54,220 nucleotides of DNA. It comes from Paenibacillus puerhi (GTDB taxonomy: Bacteria; Bacillota; Bacilli; Paenibacillales; NBRC-103111). Each line of letters starts with the position of its first letter. Position 1 is the first letter of the stretch. Positions 26,195 through 34,271 of this stretch are shown piece after piece. A model generated the notes under the pieces. That model searched no databases, had not been told where the DNA came from, and was given only the letters and a program-made list of their open reading frames with translations. The stretch lies in contig NZ_WUWM01000038.1 in assembly GCF_009846885.1 (NCBI RefSeq), positions 1 through 54,220 on the forward strand, in the 5' to 3' direction. The translations under genes and the position numbers were made by a program.

Positions 26195-26235
26195 CCCGTC
26201 CGCCTTCCATATAAGCGGACGGGGCTTATTCTCCC
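26195..26235 (+). terminator. Hairpin after the YjzC gene
   Basis: CCCGTCCGC (26195-26203) pairs with GCGGACGGG (26215-26223). The T-tract is weak (CTTATTCTCC), but the stem is strong. Confidence 0.65.
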
Positions 26236-26320
26236 TGTTGCCGCCTACTTTGGATAATCCGTAGCTATAGCGGCTTATTATGAATCGTATCGATACTCCA
26301 AGCAAAGGAGACTTTGACTG

Positions 26321-26578
26321 ATGAATTATAAATGCACGGCTCTCTTTACCGTCATCGGCGCGGCGTTATGTCTGATCCACTACTTCGGCCATGAATACGA
26401 CCCGGTGTATCTGCTGTTCTATTCGCTGAGCGTACCGGCCTGGTTCTACCCGATTTTTACGTATACCGACGTCAATCCCCTTCTGCTCTACCTGCTAACC
26501 ACGCTTTCCTGGACCTTGATAGGCTACGTAGTAGACCGTTTTTCCGTCTACCGTCGCGACCGCAGCACGTCCAGATAA
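26321..26578 (+). CDS. Small integral membrane protein
   Basis: The 85-residue protein has about two or three membrane segments (6-22, 29-48, 53-71) and a basic C-terminus (RRDRSTSR). AAAGGAG stands 11 bp before the ATG. I do not recognise the family. It is followed by a good terminator, so it forms a short unit of its own. Confidence 0.65.
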   Translation: MNYKCTALFTVIGAALCLIHYFGHEYDPVYLLFYSLSVPAWFYPIFTYTDVNPLLLYLLTTLSWTLIGYVVDRFSVYRRDRSTSR

Positions 26579-26631
26579 GCCAGATATGTACAACCCTCTT
26601 TTTTCCGCTCCTTGCGACTCCTTCCTTCCCT

Positions 26632-26690
26632 AATCCCTGGAACAACGGCTATCCATCCCAGTCGTTTCCAGGGATTGTCTTTCTCTTTCT
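26632..26690 (+). terminator. Terminator after the small membrane protein
   Basis: AATCCCTGGAA (26632-26642) pairs with TTCCAGGGATT (26666-26676), and a T-rich tract GTCTTTCTCTTTC follows. Confidence 0.8.
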
Positions 26691-26882
26691 ATTACCCTTG
26701 TCCCCTAAACTAACGATTTTCAATGAAATATAAAGAAAAATAAATATTTAATCGCTTACATGGGTTTTTCGCTTCCCCGCGTTACCTTGTTTTTATGTAT
26801 AATTTCATATCGTAGACATCGGCCCCGACTTTTCTGAGAGTGGAAAGTCATATTTCTCTATGGACTAAGGAGGATTTCTCGC
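26691..26882 (+). promoter_or_regulatory. Leader of the SulP transporter
   Basis: TATAAT (26798-26803) preceded by TG supports a promoter with a weak -35. The leader holds the small stem GACTTT/AAAGTC (26827-26849), followed by AAGGAGG (26869-26875), seven bases before the TTG start. A stem near the ribosome site could modulate translation. I could not match it to a known riboswitch. Confidence 0.45.
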
Positions 26883-28337
26883 TTGAACAAACAATTGAAT
26901 AGCAACGGATGGTTCAGCAATACCCGGCAGGATGTTTTATCCGGCATTACGGTTGCACTCGCCTTGATTCCCGAAGCGATCGCTTTCTCTATTATCGCGG
27001 GTGTCGATCCGATGGTAGGTCTTTATGCTTCCTTCTGTATCGCAGTTGTCATCGCCTTCGTCGGCGGAAGACCCGGGATGATCTCCGCGGCGACAGGCGC
27101 CATGGCTTTATTAATGGTGAATTTGGTCAAGGACCACGGCCTGGAATATTTATTCGCCGCTACCGTACTGGCGGGCATTCTGCAAGTGATACTCGGTATG
27201 CTGCGCCTTGGGCAGCTGGTTACATTTGTCCCGCATTCCGTGATGACCGGCTTTGTGAACGCGCTCGCCATCCTTATCTTCATGGCCCAGCTCACTCACT
27301 TCACCGGCGCGGGCTGGTTAATGTATGGACTGGTAGCGCTGACGCTCGTTATTATTTACTTGCTGCCGCGGATAACCAAAGCCGTACCGTCCGCCCTTGT
27401 CGCCATCATCGTGGTGTCGATATTGACGATCAGTCTCGGCATGGACGTGAAGACGGTAGGCGACATGGGCAAAATGACCAGCGAGCTGCCTGTCTTCCAC
27501 CTGCCTCAAGTACTGCTCTCGCTCGATACGCTGTGGATCATCCTGCCCTATTCGATCTCCCTGGCCATGGTCGGCATTCTCGAATCGCTGCTGACTGCGA
27601 CCATCGTGGACGAGATGACGGATACGACCAGCGACAAAAACCGCGAGGTCAAGGGACAAGGTATCGCCAACATCGTGACCGGCTTTTTCGGCGGTATGGC
27701 GGGCTGCGCGATGATCGGCCAATCGGTCATCAACGTCAAGTCGGGCGGGCGTACCCGTCTCTCTACCTTGGTGGCGGGCGTTTTCCTGCTCTTCCTGATC
27801 ATCGTGCTCGGAGATGTCGTCAAGCAAATCCCGATGGCGGCCCTTGTCGGTGTCATGATCATGGTATCGATCGGAACGTTCGATTGGAAATCGGTAACAC
27901 GGCTGAATAAAATACCGCTCTCCGACGCGATCGTCATGATCGTGACCGTGACGATCGTGGTCGTTACGCATGACTTGTCTTACGGCGTCTTCGCCGGCAT
28001 CCTTCTGAGCGCGGTCATCTTTGCCTGGAAGATGTCCAAGATTCGGATCGCCTCCTCCCTTCGGCCGGATGGGAGCCATGTCTACCGGGTTTCCGGCCCG
28101 ATTTTTTTCGGCACAGTTTCGGAGCTTCTGGCTTCCTTCTCCTATCTGGAGGACCCGGAGCAAGTCATCCTTGATCTGACCGACTCCCATGTATGGGACC
28201 ACTCGGCCGTTACAGCCATCTCCAAGATCATCGCCAAATATCAGAGCCTCGATAAGCAGGTCACGATCATCGGGCTCAATGAAGAAAGCCGGACGCTGAT
28301 CGACCGGACCGATTTGGTCGTGCCTCAAGGCCGTTAA
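26883..28337 (+). CDS. SulP family inorganic anion transporter with STAS domain
   Basis: The 484-residue protein starts at TTG with AAGGAGG seven bases upstream. It has 10-12 membrane segments of the SulP/SLC26 fold ([20 protein letters not shown], then the [15 protein letters not shown] motif near 61-75), followed by a C-terminal STAS domain (about 395-480). SulP proteins carry sulfate, bicarbonate or related anions. The substrate here cannot be read from sequence alone. No sulfate-assimilation or carbonic-anhydrase gene lies nearby. It is a single-gene unit between terminators. Confidence 0.88.
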   Translation: MNKQLNSNGWFSNTRQDVLSGITVALALIPEAIAFSIIAGVDPMVGLYASFCIAVVIAFVGGRPGMISAATGAMALLMVNLVKDHGLEYLFAATVLAGILQVILGMLRLGQLVTFVPHSVMTGFVNALAILIFMAQLTHFTGAGWLMYGLVALTLVIIYLLPRITKAVPSALVAIIVVSILTISLGMDVKTVGDMGKMTSELPVFHLPQVLLSLDTLWIILPYSISLAMVGILESLLTATIVDEMTDTTSDKNREVKGQGIANIVTGFFGGMAGCAMIGQSVINVKSGGRTRLSTLVAGVFLLFLIIVLGDVVKQIPMAALVGVMIMVSIGTFDWKSVTRLNKIPLSDAIVMIVTVTIVVVTHDLSYGVFAGILLSAVIFAWKMSKIRIASSLRPDGSHVYRVSGPIFFGTVSELLASFSYLEDPEQVILDLTDSHVWDHSAVTAISKIIAKYQSLDKQVTIIGLNEESRTLIDRTDLVVPQGR

Positions 28338-28346
28338 ACCGAAAGT

Positions 28347-28383
28347 AGGACCTAAAGGGATATCCCCTTAGGTCCTTTTTTGG
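28347..28383 (+). terminator. Terminator of the SulP gene
   Basis: AGGACCTAA (28347-28355) pairs with TTAGGTCCT (28368-28376) and TTTTTT follows. Confidence 0.9.
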
Positions 28384-28552
28384 TGCTTCTGCGCTTTTAC
28401 ACACCTGTTAATAAAAAAAAGGATAACACGCCTACGGCGGTTATCCACATGTTTATAACTTTTGGCCGGAGGCATTTGCATGTTCTCGAAAAAGTTATCA
28501 ACAATCTGCATGCTCGCTTCCACTCTCCGGTTTATCCACAGTCGGCCTATAA

Positions 28553-29059
28553 TTATGATCTCTTGTCATAATTGATTTTATCAAGATAGGAATCCACCAC
28601 TTGATTGCCGGTTCTGATGCTGTCGCTGATCGTTAAAATAACATAGTTTCTTGTTCTGCGGATAGCATAACCTCGCAAGCGTTCATATTCCTCTGCATTC
28701 TCCACTCGATATTTTTCCGCAAGCTCATTGCAATAGGAGCTTAACGCAGTTTGAATGCTGTCGGCACTTTGTGAATTGTTCGCTTCGATGATTGAGAATT
28801 CTCGGGCACTCCCATCTGTGCTGACGAACACTTTCGCGCTGGAAACATCAGCATTGGGCACGCCGCTGTAATGCTCCATGATCTGGGCAGCGTTCAGTTC
28901 CTCCATGTCCTTGTAATAAACCGACGACGTTAGCATAAACTCGGAAAACTTATTAAGATCTATTTTTGTTTTGGGGCGCATCAGACCGTACATACTGGTC
29001 AGGACAAGAACGACAGCTATTACGGCAGCAACGACTTTATTCTTTGAAATAGTATTTAT
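28553..29059 (-). CDS. DUF4358-like membrane-anchored protein with non-canonical start
   Basis: The frame from the stop at 28553 is open past ATG 28993 up to 29059. The extra 22 residues, NTISKNKVVAAVIAVVLVL, form a signal or membrane segment just behind an ideal AAGGAGGAG at 29067-29075. However, no ATG, GTG or TTG lies there: the codons at the right distance are ATC (29062) and ATA (29059), and an in-frame TAG stands 27 bases above. The body matches DUF4358 in its pattern (DVSSAKVFVSTDGSAREFSIIEANNSQS). The likely reading is an ATA start or a lost ATG. The product, if made from 28993, would have no anchor. Function is unknown. Confidence 0.55.
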   Translation of the reverse strand: MNTISKNKVVAAVIAVVLVLTSMYGLMRPKTKIDLNKFSEFMLTSSVYYKDMEELNAAQIMEHYSGVPNADVSSAKVFVSTDGSAREFSIIEANNSQSADSIQTALSSYCNELAEKYRVENAEEYERLRGYAIRRTRNYVILTISDSIRTGNQVVDSYLDKINYDKRS

Positions 29060-29151
29060 GATGGCTCTCCTCCTTGCCTCAGAGACTGACTCCTAAGATC
29101 CCGTCGATGGTACGCAGTTCACCTTCTAGGTCCAATACGAAGATCTATAAA

Positions 29152-29192
29152 GAAAAAGACCCCTACGCATAATTTTAACGTAGAAGGTCTTA
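29152..29192 (-). terminator. Second hairpin downstream of tRNA-Ser
   Basis: AAGACC-CCTACG pairs with CGTAG-AAGGTCTT on the minus strand and a T-rich tract follows. It lies 54 bp past the nearer terminator. Confidence 0.6.
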
Positions 29193-29240
29193 ACGAATCA
29201 GTCAGCTACTTTTCCGCTTAAATTTCCCCGTTTATAGAAA

Positions 29241-29270
29241 CAAAAAAGTGGCTCCACCCTAGAGCCACTT
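29241..29270 (-). terminator. Terminator of tRNA-Ser
   Basis: AAGTGGCTC (29246-29254) pairs with GAGCCACTT (29262-29270) and TTTTTTG follows on the minus strand. Confidence 0.85.
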
Positions 29271-29283
29271 GGTTAGTTATGTA

Positions 29284-29374
29284 TGGCGGAAAGAGTGGGA
29301 TTCGAACCCACGCACGGCGCGAGCCGCCTAGCTGATTTCGAGTCAGCCCCCTTGGGCCTCTTGGGTACCTTTCC
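29284..29374 (-). tRNA. tRNA-Ser (anticodon CGA), CCA encoded
   Basis: The 91-nt gene starts GGAAAGG and ends with CCTTTCC-type complement, discriminator G and an encoded CCA. The variable arm is long, as in serine tRNAs. The anticodon loop reads CTCGAAA, so the anticodon is CGA, decoding UCG. The T-arm GTGGGTTCGAATCCCAC is normal. It stands alone, with a promoter upstream and a terminator downstream. Confidence 0.95.
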
Positions 29375-29398
29375 GCATTTTCAAAAGGGACAAGTAGT

Positions 29399-29428
29399 AT
29401 AATACCACACAACCGGTCCCTATTGCAA
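29399..29428 (-). promoter_or_regulatory. tRNA-Ser promoter
   Basis: On the minus strand TTGCAA (29423-29428) and TATTAT (29399-29404) are spaced 18 bp. Transcription starts about 20 bases before the mature 5' end. Confidence 0.7.
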
Positions 29429-29448
29429 GAGGTATGCCCCTATATTTT

Positions 29449-29673
29449 TTAACTTTCAGCAGATGCTTCCGAATTCGCCTCCGCGTTCGAGCGGAGTACC
29501 TTCTTTAGCTTGCTTTCGAACTTGGCGCGGGGTACGAGCACACTGTGCTTGCAGCCGACACACTTGATCCGGATGTCCATGCCCATGCGGATGATTTCCA
29601 TTTCATTCGTCCCGCAAGGGTGCGGCTTCTTCATCTGCACAACATCGCCGAGCTCATACTGTTTTCTCTCCAT
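29449..29673 (-). CDS. DUF951 family protein
   Basis: The 74-residue protein has the DUF951 pattern YELGDVVQMKKPHPCGTNE, then RMGMDIRIKCVGC, with Cys20, Cys38 and Cys41 that may bind a metal. The C-terminal tail (Asn/Ser/Ala/Glu) is disordered. In Firmicutes DUF951 genes usually stand next to mscS and ychF. Here mscS is adjacent, while ychF is missing. Function is unknown. Confidence 0.85.
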   Translation of the reverse strand: MERKQYELGDVVQMKKPHPCGTNEMEIIRMGMDIRIKCVGCKHSVLVPRAKFESKLKKVLRSNAEANSEASAES

Positions 29674-29714
29674 CAGGCTTCCGCTATCTCCTTCCTCAAG
29701 ACGCTATCCGGTAT

Positions 29715-30599
29715 TTAGGGAAGCTCCATACCTTCTTCCCTGAGCGCCTTACGAATTTGCTCATTAAGCTTCCGTGTTACGTTACTGGCGGTATTCGGCT
29801 TGCACTCCGCGGTTACCCGAAGCGTGATCTCCGAACCGCTGACATTTTGGATTCCCAGAACCTGAGGCTCCTTCACCAAATCAACATTTTCTTCATATCC
29901 TTTTTTAATCGTATCCTCTAATAATTTCCTTATCTTTTCAATATCAGCTTCTTGACTGATAGGAACATCGATGACCGCCAGGGCGTTATGAATAGAGAAA
30001 TTGGTTACCTGAGCAATCGTCCCGTTTGGAATAATATGGATTTCCCCTGTCCAGCTTCTGATCCGGGTCACCCTTAGCCCTATTTCCTCTACATTTCCTT
30101 TAAATGCTCCGATTTGCACCACATCGCCTACTGCAAATTGATCCTCAAAAATAATGAAAAAGCCGGTTATAACATCCTTCACCAAGCTTTGTGCGCCAAA
30201 ACCGATAGCAAGCCCCACCACCCCTGCCCCAGCAAGCAGCGGACCAAGATCAATATTAAATTGACCCAGGATCATTAATATCATAATAAAATTAACAATA
30301 TAGGTTAGAATATTTCCCACAAGCTTGCCAATGGTTTTGGTACGTCGGGTATCCAGCTTCAATGGATTTTTATCCCGTGCGACGATCAATTTCTCCACGG
30401 CTCGATGGGCAACCTTGGTTATCGCTCGAGCGACTAAGTAGATTAGCGCAATTTTCAACGCGATAATGAGGATGCCCAGCCACAGCTCCGGATTGGATAT
30501 ATAGGTAACAAATCTTTGCTGTAAACCCTCCCAGCTCTGCTCCCATTCCTTAATGGACTTAACCTCCGTTATGAGTGGAGGATTCGTGAACACAAGCAT
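29715..30599 (-). CDS. mscS: Small-conductance mechanosensitive channel (MscS family)
   Basis: The 294-residue protein has an N-terminal membrane part (about 35-140), a Gly/Ala-rich pore helix (GPLLAGAGVVGLAIGFGAQSLVKD, about 125-148) and a beta domain with FEDQFAVGDVVQIG near 156-170. MscS channels open under membrane tension and release solutes in osmotic downshock. It is 9 bp downstream of the DUF3343 gene, and the DUF951 gene follows at 29673. Confidence 0.93.
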   Translation of the reverse strand: MLVFTNPPLITEVKSIKEWEQSWEGLQQRFVTYISNPELWLGILIIALKIALIYLVARAITKVAHRAVEKLIVARDKNPLKLDTRRTKTIGKLVGNILTYIVNFIMILMILGQFNIDLGPLLAGAGVVGLAIGFGAQSLVKDVITGFFIIFEDQFAVGDVVQIGAFKGNVEEIGLRVTRIRSWTGEIHIIPNGTIAQVTNFSIHNALAVIDVPISQEADIEKIRKLLEDTIKKGYEENVDLVKEPQVLGIQNVSGSEITLRVTAECKPNTASNVTRKLNEQIRKALREEGMELP

Positions 30600-30608
30600 C
30601 CCCTCCCC

Positions 30609-30848
30609 TCATTCCATCGTAACATACTTTCCATCGATTTTGGAATAAATGCCTCGGATTTCGACCTTCTCACTTCTCACAATCTCCTTCACTTCCAGTA
30701 ACGCCTCTTCCGGAAACTCCAACGATAGAGCACAGCCGGCCGTAATTTCCTTCGGAGTCGGGCACATATCATTTTCGATATCGGCATACTCCAGCAGCAT
30801 CTCGGCTCGCAGGGCCTGTTGGGTCGAATCGAACGCCATCAAGAGCAT
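30609..30848 (-). CDS. DUF3343 protein, putative Se/S carrier-like
   Basis: The 79-residue protein contains Cys29 and Cys39 in CPTPKEITAGC, the conserved DUF3343 motif. The family is named a putative Se/S carrier in databases and is often encoded near cysteine desulfurases. A desulfurase-like enzyme is encoded 1.3 kb upstream on the same strand in this window, with yyaC and DUF4446 in between. The link is suggestive, but not shown. Confidence 0.8.
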   Translation of the reverse strand: MLLMAFDSTQQALRAEMLLEYADIENDMCPTPKEITAGCALSLEFPEEALLEVKEIVRSEKVEIRGIYSKIDGKYVTME

Positions 30849-31037
30849 ATTTTCCGACTCCTCTCTCCAAGCTAATCCCCTAGATCTGAACGTATTCTTT
30901 GAAAATTTTTGCAGCCATCCTATTTCTTTGGATCGAGTGAGTATAAAACCTATCTACAATCCGTATACTAGTACTATTCTATTCAACCGTATGTTACTAG
31001 TCCTGCCAATCCTTCATCTCCCAAGGAGGGAAAGCCT

Positions 31038-31667
31038 GTGAAGCTTCCATTTTCGAAAGATGTCTCCCCTAAAGAAAGAGAAACCGCCCCATCTTCGCAA
31101 ACCCTTAAGATTATGCATTCGGAAACGAATTGTATCGAGCTCTTATCCGAGGCTTTATTTTCATCTATCCAGGAAGTTCCGGCACAGCAGCCTATCATTA
31201 TCGTATGCGTAGGCACAGACCGGTCTACGGGCGATTCCCTGGGACCGCTTGTTGGCTCTCAGCTGAGACGCATGGCTCTGGATGGAGTTCATCTATACGG
31301 TACGCTAGATCACCCTGTACATGCGATGAATTTAAGTGAGACGCTGACGACGATTTACCAACACTTTAATAATCCTTACATTTTAGCGGTGGACGCATGT
31401 CTTGGCCAACTAACCAGTGTAGGCTGCATACAGCTCGGTCAAATTCCGGTTAAACCTGGTGCAGGTGTTAACAAGGAGCTGCCTCCGGTCGGCAATATGC
31501 ATGTCACCGGTATTGTTAATGTAGGGGGATTTATGGAATATTTCGTCCTTCAGAACACTCGTCTAAGTCTTGTCATGTCGATGGCGGAAGCCATCGCCAA
31601 GTCTATTCATTCCGCGCTATTGATGAAGCGTAGATGGTCTCCTATTCCTTTAGTGAAGATCGATTGA
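31038..31667 (+). CDS. yyaC: Spore protease YyaC
   Basis: The 209-residue protein (GTG start, AAGGAGGG 8 bp upstream) contains the YyaC block IIIVCVGTDRSTGDSLGPLVG and YGTLDHPVHAMNL and the segment NPYILAVDACLG. YyaC proteins resemble the fold of germination protease GPR and occur only in spore formers, in the origin region. It is divergent from the DUF3343 gene and its 3' end overlaps that of DUF4446 by 26 bp. Confidence 0.92.
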   Translation: MKLPFSKDVSPKERETAPSSQTLKIMHSETNCIELLSEALFSSIQEVPAQQPIIIVCVGTDRSTGDSLGPLVGSQLRRMALDGVHLYGTLDHPVHAMNLSETLTTIYQHFNNPYILAVDACLGQLTSVGCIQLGQIPVKPGAGVNKELPPVGNMHVTGIVNVGGFMEYFVLQNTRLSLVMSMAEAIAKSIHSALLMKRRWSPIPLVKID

Positions 31668-32121
31668 TCGCTTCCTTCTCCTCCGGCGACAAGGCGTATT
31701 TCGACTGCCCTTTTACCAATGGCTTGGCATACACATAGGCTTGATCCCGATTATGTATCGCGCTAAGTACGACTCCTGTTGCTTCCTCATCTACCAGAGC
31801 GATAGCAAAGCTCAAATCACTGCCGCTTTCAGAAAAGGCATTAAACCGGTATACACCCAGTCTTGACTTCATGCGGATCATGTCCTGACGGATGTTCTGG
31901 ATGGATTGATCCGCCTGATCAGTCTGCACCTTCAGGGCATTATACCGATCTTGTAGTCCGATAACTACTTCTTCTATATTCATTCCCGTCTGACCATTTA
32001 GAAGTGCCGTATATGTCTTTTTTACTCGATTAAGCTTCACCCACATGATAATAAGCAGAATCAGAAAAATGAACAAGATTGCTGCCGCGGCAAGTAAAAC
32101 AACTTCGATTGGTAGTTCCAT
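31642..32121 (-). CDS. DUF4446 membrane-anchored protein
   Basis: The 159-residue protein has one membrane helix (about 5-27), then a coiled-coil-prone segment (NIEEVVIGLQDRYNALKVQTDQADQSIQNIRQDM) and a C-terminal beta domain (LGVYRFNAFSESGSDLSFAIALVDE). This is the DUF4446 family, normally located near parB and yyaC in spore formers. Function is unknown. Its last 26 bp overlap the end of yyaC on the opposite strand. Confidence 0.88.
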   Translation of the reverse strand: MELPIEVVLLAAAAILFIFLILLIIMWVKLNRVKKTYTALLNGQTGMNIEEVVIGLQDRYNALKVQTDQADQSIQNIRQDMIRMKSRLGVYRFNAFSESGSDLSFAIALVDEEATGVVLSAIHNRDQAYVYAKPLVKGQSKYALSPEEKEAINRSSLKE

Positions 32122-32143
32122 TCAAACGCCCCCATGTTCGCGA

Positions 32144-33301
32144 TTACGGCTTCATATGCTTCGCTATTTCCCTTATTGCCTCTACCAGCTGCTCGACTTC
32201 GCTCTCCGTAGTAAAACAACCTACGCTAGCCCTAACGGCTCCCCGTTCCATTGTGCCGGCCGTTTCATGCGCAAGCGGAGTACAATGATAACCGGCTCTC
32301 ACCGCTATCCCGAACGACTGATCGAGAATGAAAGCTATTTCAGACGAGTCGGTTTGAGCGACGGTGAACGACACGATGCCGGTTTTAGCTTGTCCGATAT
32401 CCGGCCCCAGTATCTCTACCCCTTCGATTCCCAGCAAGCCTTCCATCATTTGTTGAGTCAAATTCCACTCGTGCTGGTATACACGTTCCACGGTTTCTCG
32501 CTGAACCCATTTCACTCCCTCAACAAGGCCAGCAATACCCGGCGTATTTTGCGTACCGCCTTCGAATCGATCCGGTCGTACCGTGGGCTGCTCGATCGCC
32601 TCCGATTGACTTCCCGTCCCGCCATGAAGCAAGGGATCAAGCTCGATATCGGGATGCACATATAACCCTCCCGTTCCCTGGGGGCCTAGAAGGCCCTTGT
32701 GACCCGGGAAAGCAAGCATATCGATCCCCATGCTATTGACATCAATATCGACCGTCCCAGCTGTCTGTGCAGCATCTACAAGCAGCTTGATCCCTCGTCC
32801 TCGGCATAGCTCTCCCAGGTCGGATAGAGGCAATATACTTCCCAATAAATTAGAGCTGTGGTTGCATACGACCAAACGGGTAGTTGGGCCTATAGCCGCT
32901 GCCACATCATCCAAATTAAGATGACCTTGTGCATCTGTTTTTACGTAACTAACTTTAACATCGCGTGTTTGCCGCAAATACTCGAGCGGTCTCCTGACAG
33001 AGTTATGCTCCACAGCCGTACATATAACATGATCGCCTTCTTGCAGAAAACCTTTAATCGCCAGATTCAACGCCATCGTTGTATTTAATGCGTACGATAT
33101 ATCATTTGGATTTTTGATGCGGAACAATTTGGCAAGCTGCTTTCTTCCCTCGAATAATGTCCTGCTTGCCTTCACGGCCATCGCATGACTTCCCCGCCCC
33201 GGATTGGCCGCATACTGCTCCATGCATTCCACCATAGCCTTCACGACCTCAGGGGGCTTAGGCCATGACGAAGCAGCATGATCCAGATATATAGTCGACA
33301 T
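32144..33301 (-). CDS. Class V aminotransferase, cysteine desulfurase-like
   Basis: The 385-residue protein has the PLP fold: AASSWPKP near the start, PLP-stacking His99 (VEHNS), Asp176 (VDAAQTAG), PLP Lys202 (PGHKGLLGPQGTGG), and a catalytic Cys340 loop (RAGYHCTPLAH) as in the SufS/CsdA type of cysteine desulfurases. These enzymes remove sulfur from cysteine to a protein persulfide. The lack of nearby suf or isc partners points to an alternative acceptor, perhaps the DUF3343 protein encoded downstream. Selenium use cannot be told from sequence. Confidence 0.88.
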   Translation of the reverse strand: MSTIYLDHAASSWPKPPEVVKAMVECMEQYAANPGRGSHAMAVKASRTLFEGRKQLAKLFRIKNPNDISYALNTTMALNLAIKGFLQEGDHVICTAVEHNSVRRPLEYLRQTRDVKVSYVKTDAQGHLNLDDVAAAIGPTTRLVVCNHSSNLLGSILPLSDLGELCRGRGIKLLVDAAQTAGTVDIDVNSMGIDMLAFPGHKGLLGPQGTGGLYVHPDIELDPLLHGGTGSQSEAIEQPTVRPDRFEGGTQNTPGIAGLVEGVKWVQRETVERVYQHEWNLTQQMMEGLLGIEGVEILGPDIGQAKTGIVSFTVAQTDSSEIAFILDQSFGIAVRAGYHCTPLAHETAGTMERGAVRASVGCFTTESEVEQLVEAIREIAKHMKP

Positions 33302-33343
33302 CCTTTATTCCTCCTCTTGTGAAATGCTCTCATTTACACAAAT

Positions 33344-33395
33344 ATAGCATACCTAGAACCTCCTGATCTTATCAGGCAGATCCCTGGTATGCTAT
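33344..33395 (-). repeat. Nested inverted repeats downstream of parB
   Basis: The outer pair ATAGCATACC (33344-33353) and GGTATGCTAT (33386-33395) encloses an inner stem CCTGAT-CTT-ATCAGG (33362-33376). It could fold as a two-stem structure or extrude as a cruciform. It follows the parB stop by 10 bp. A clear T-run is missing, so termination is possible but not certain. Confidence 0.7.
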
Positions 33396-33404
33396 GAGTT
33401 TAGT

Positions 33405-34271
33405 CTACGAGGTTTTGCCTTGCAAGAGCTCCAGCAATCGGTTCAGGTCATCATTCGAGAAATACAGCAGCTCGATTTTCCCTTTGTTATTGTTATGTTT
33501 GATTTTTACGGTCGTTCGGAAAGCCTCACGCAAGTTTTCTTCGATCTGATCAATATAAGGATCCTTGCGTTTCGGCTTCTGCTTATTCTTTTTCGTATCG
33601 TTCTTTTCTTCCAGCTTTTTAACTTCCTCTTCCAGCTCGCGAACGCTCCACTGCTCTTTGATGGTCGTATCCGCCAAAGCTTTAATCAGCTTTTTGTCCT
33701 TTAAGCCTACGATAGCTTTGGCGTGACCCATCGATAATGTTCCACGTGAAACATATTCCTTCACTTCCTCAGGCAGCTGAAGCAGTCGAAGGAAGTTCGC
33801 AATATGCGACCGGCTCTTTCCTACTTTCGTGGATAGCACTTCCTGAGTTAAGGAAAACTGATCGATTAGAGCCTGATAGGCGATTGCAATTTCCAGAGCA
33901 TTGAGGTCTTCCCGCTGTACGTTTTCGATCAAGGCGATTTCCATCACCTGTTGATCGGTAAACTTCTTGACAACTGCAGGTATAGTCGCCAATCCCGATA
34001 CCTGAGAAGCGCGGTAGCGTCTTTCTCCGGCAATAATCTCGAAGCCCTTCAGTACGCTGCGAACAATTATCGGTTGAATAACTCCATGCTCCTTAATGGA
34101 GGAAGCTAGTTCCTGAATCGATTCGTCGTTGAAGTGCTTTCTTGGTTGATAAGGGTTTGGACGAAGCTGAGACAACGGAATTTCTACTACTTTATCATCA
34201 TCATTTATACTAAGTGCCGGCAAGAGTGCATCCAATCCTTTTCCTAAACCTGTTCCAGCTCGCTTACTCAA
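33405..34271 (-). CDS. parB: Chromosome partitioning protein ParB (Spo0J)
   Basis: The 288-residue protein opens KRAGTGLGKGLDALLP, then the ParB CTPase box with GERRYRA and the adjacent NPYQPRK, and a helix-turn-helix (LTQEVLSTKVGKSRSHIANFLRLL). ParB loads on parS, spreads by CTP-driven sliding and, with ParA, organises origins. It overlaps parA by 4 bp (ATGA). A parS site is inside the gene. Confidence 0.97.
   Translation of the reverse strand: MSKRAGTGLGKGLDALLPALSINDDDKVVEIPLSQLRPNPYQPRKHFNDESIQELASSIKEHGVIQPIIVRSVLKGFEIIAGERRYRASQVSGLATIPAVVKKFTDQQVMEIALIENVQREDLNALEIAIAYQALIDQFSLTQEVLSTKVGKSRSHIANFLRLLQLPEEVKEYVSRGTLSMGHAKAIVGLKDKKLIKALADTTIKEQWSVRELEEEVKKLEEKNDTKKNKQKPKRKDPYIDQIEENLREAFRTTVKIKHNNNKGKIELLYFSNDDLNRLLELLQGKTS
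33738..33753. promoter_or_regulatory. parS site inside parB
   Basis: TGTTCCACGTGAAACA is an exact match to the canonical Bacillus parS sequence, which also lies within spo0J in B. subtilis. ParB nucleates here. Confidence 0.95.

Noticed and set aside
26798..26880. Known riboswitch in the SulP leader
   Set aside because: Only a short stem is seen; conserved motifs of known classes are missing.
27318..28328. 336-residue antisense frame over the SulP gene
   Set aside because: High-GC shadow frame with Arg/His/Asp-rich, domain-free translation.
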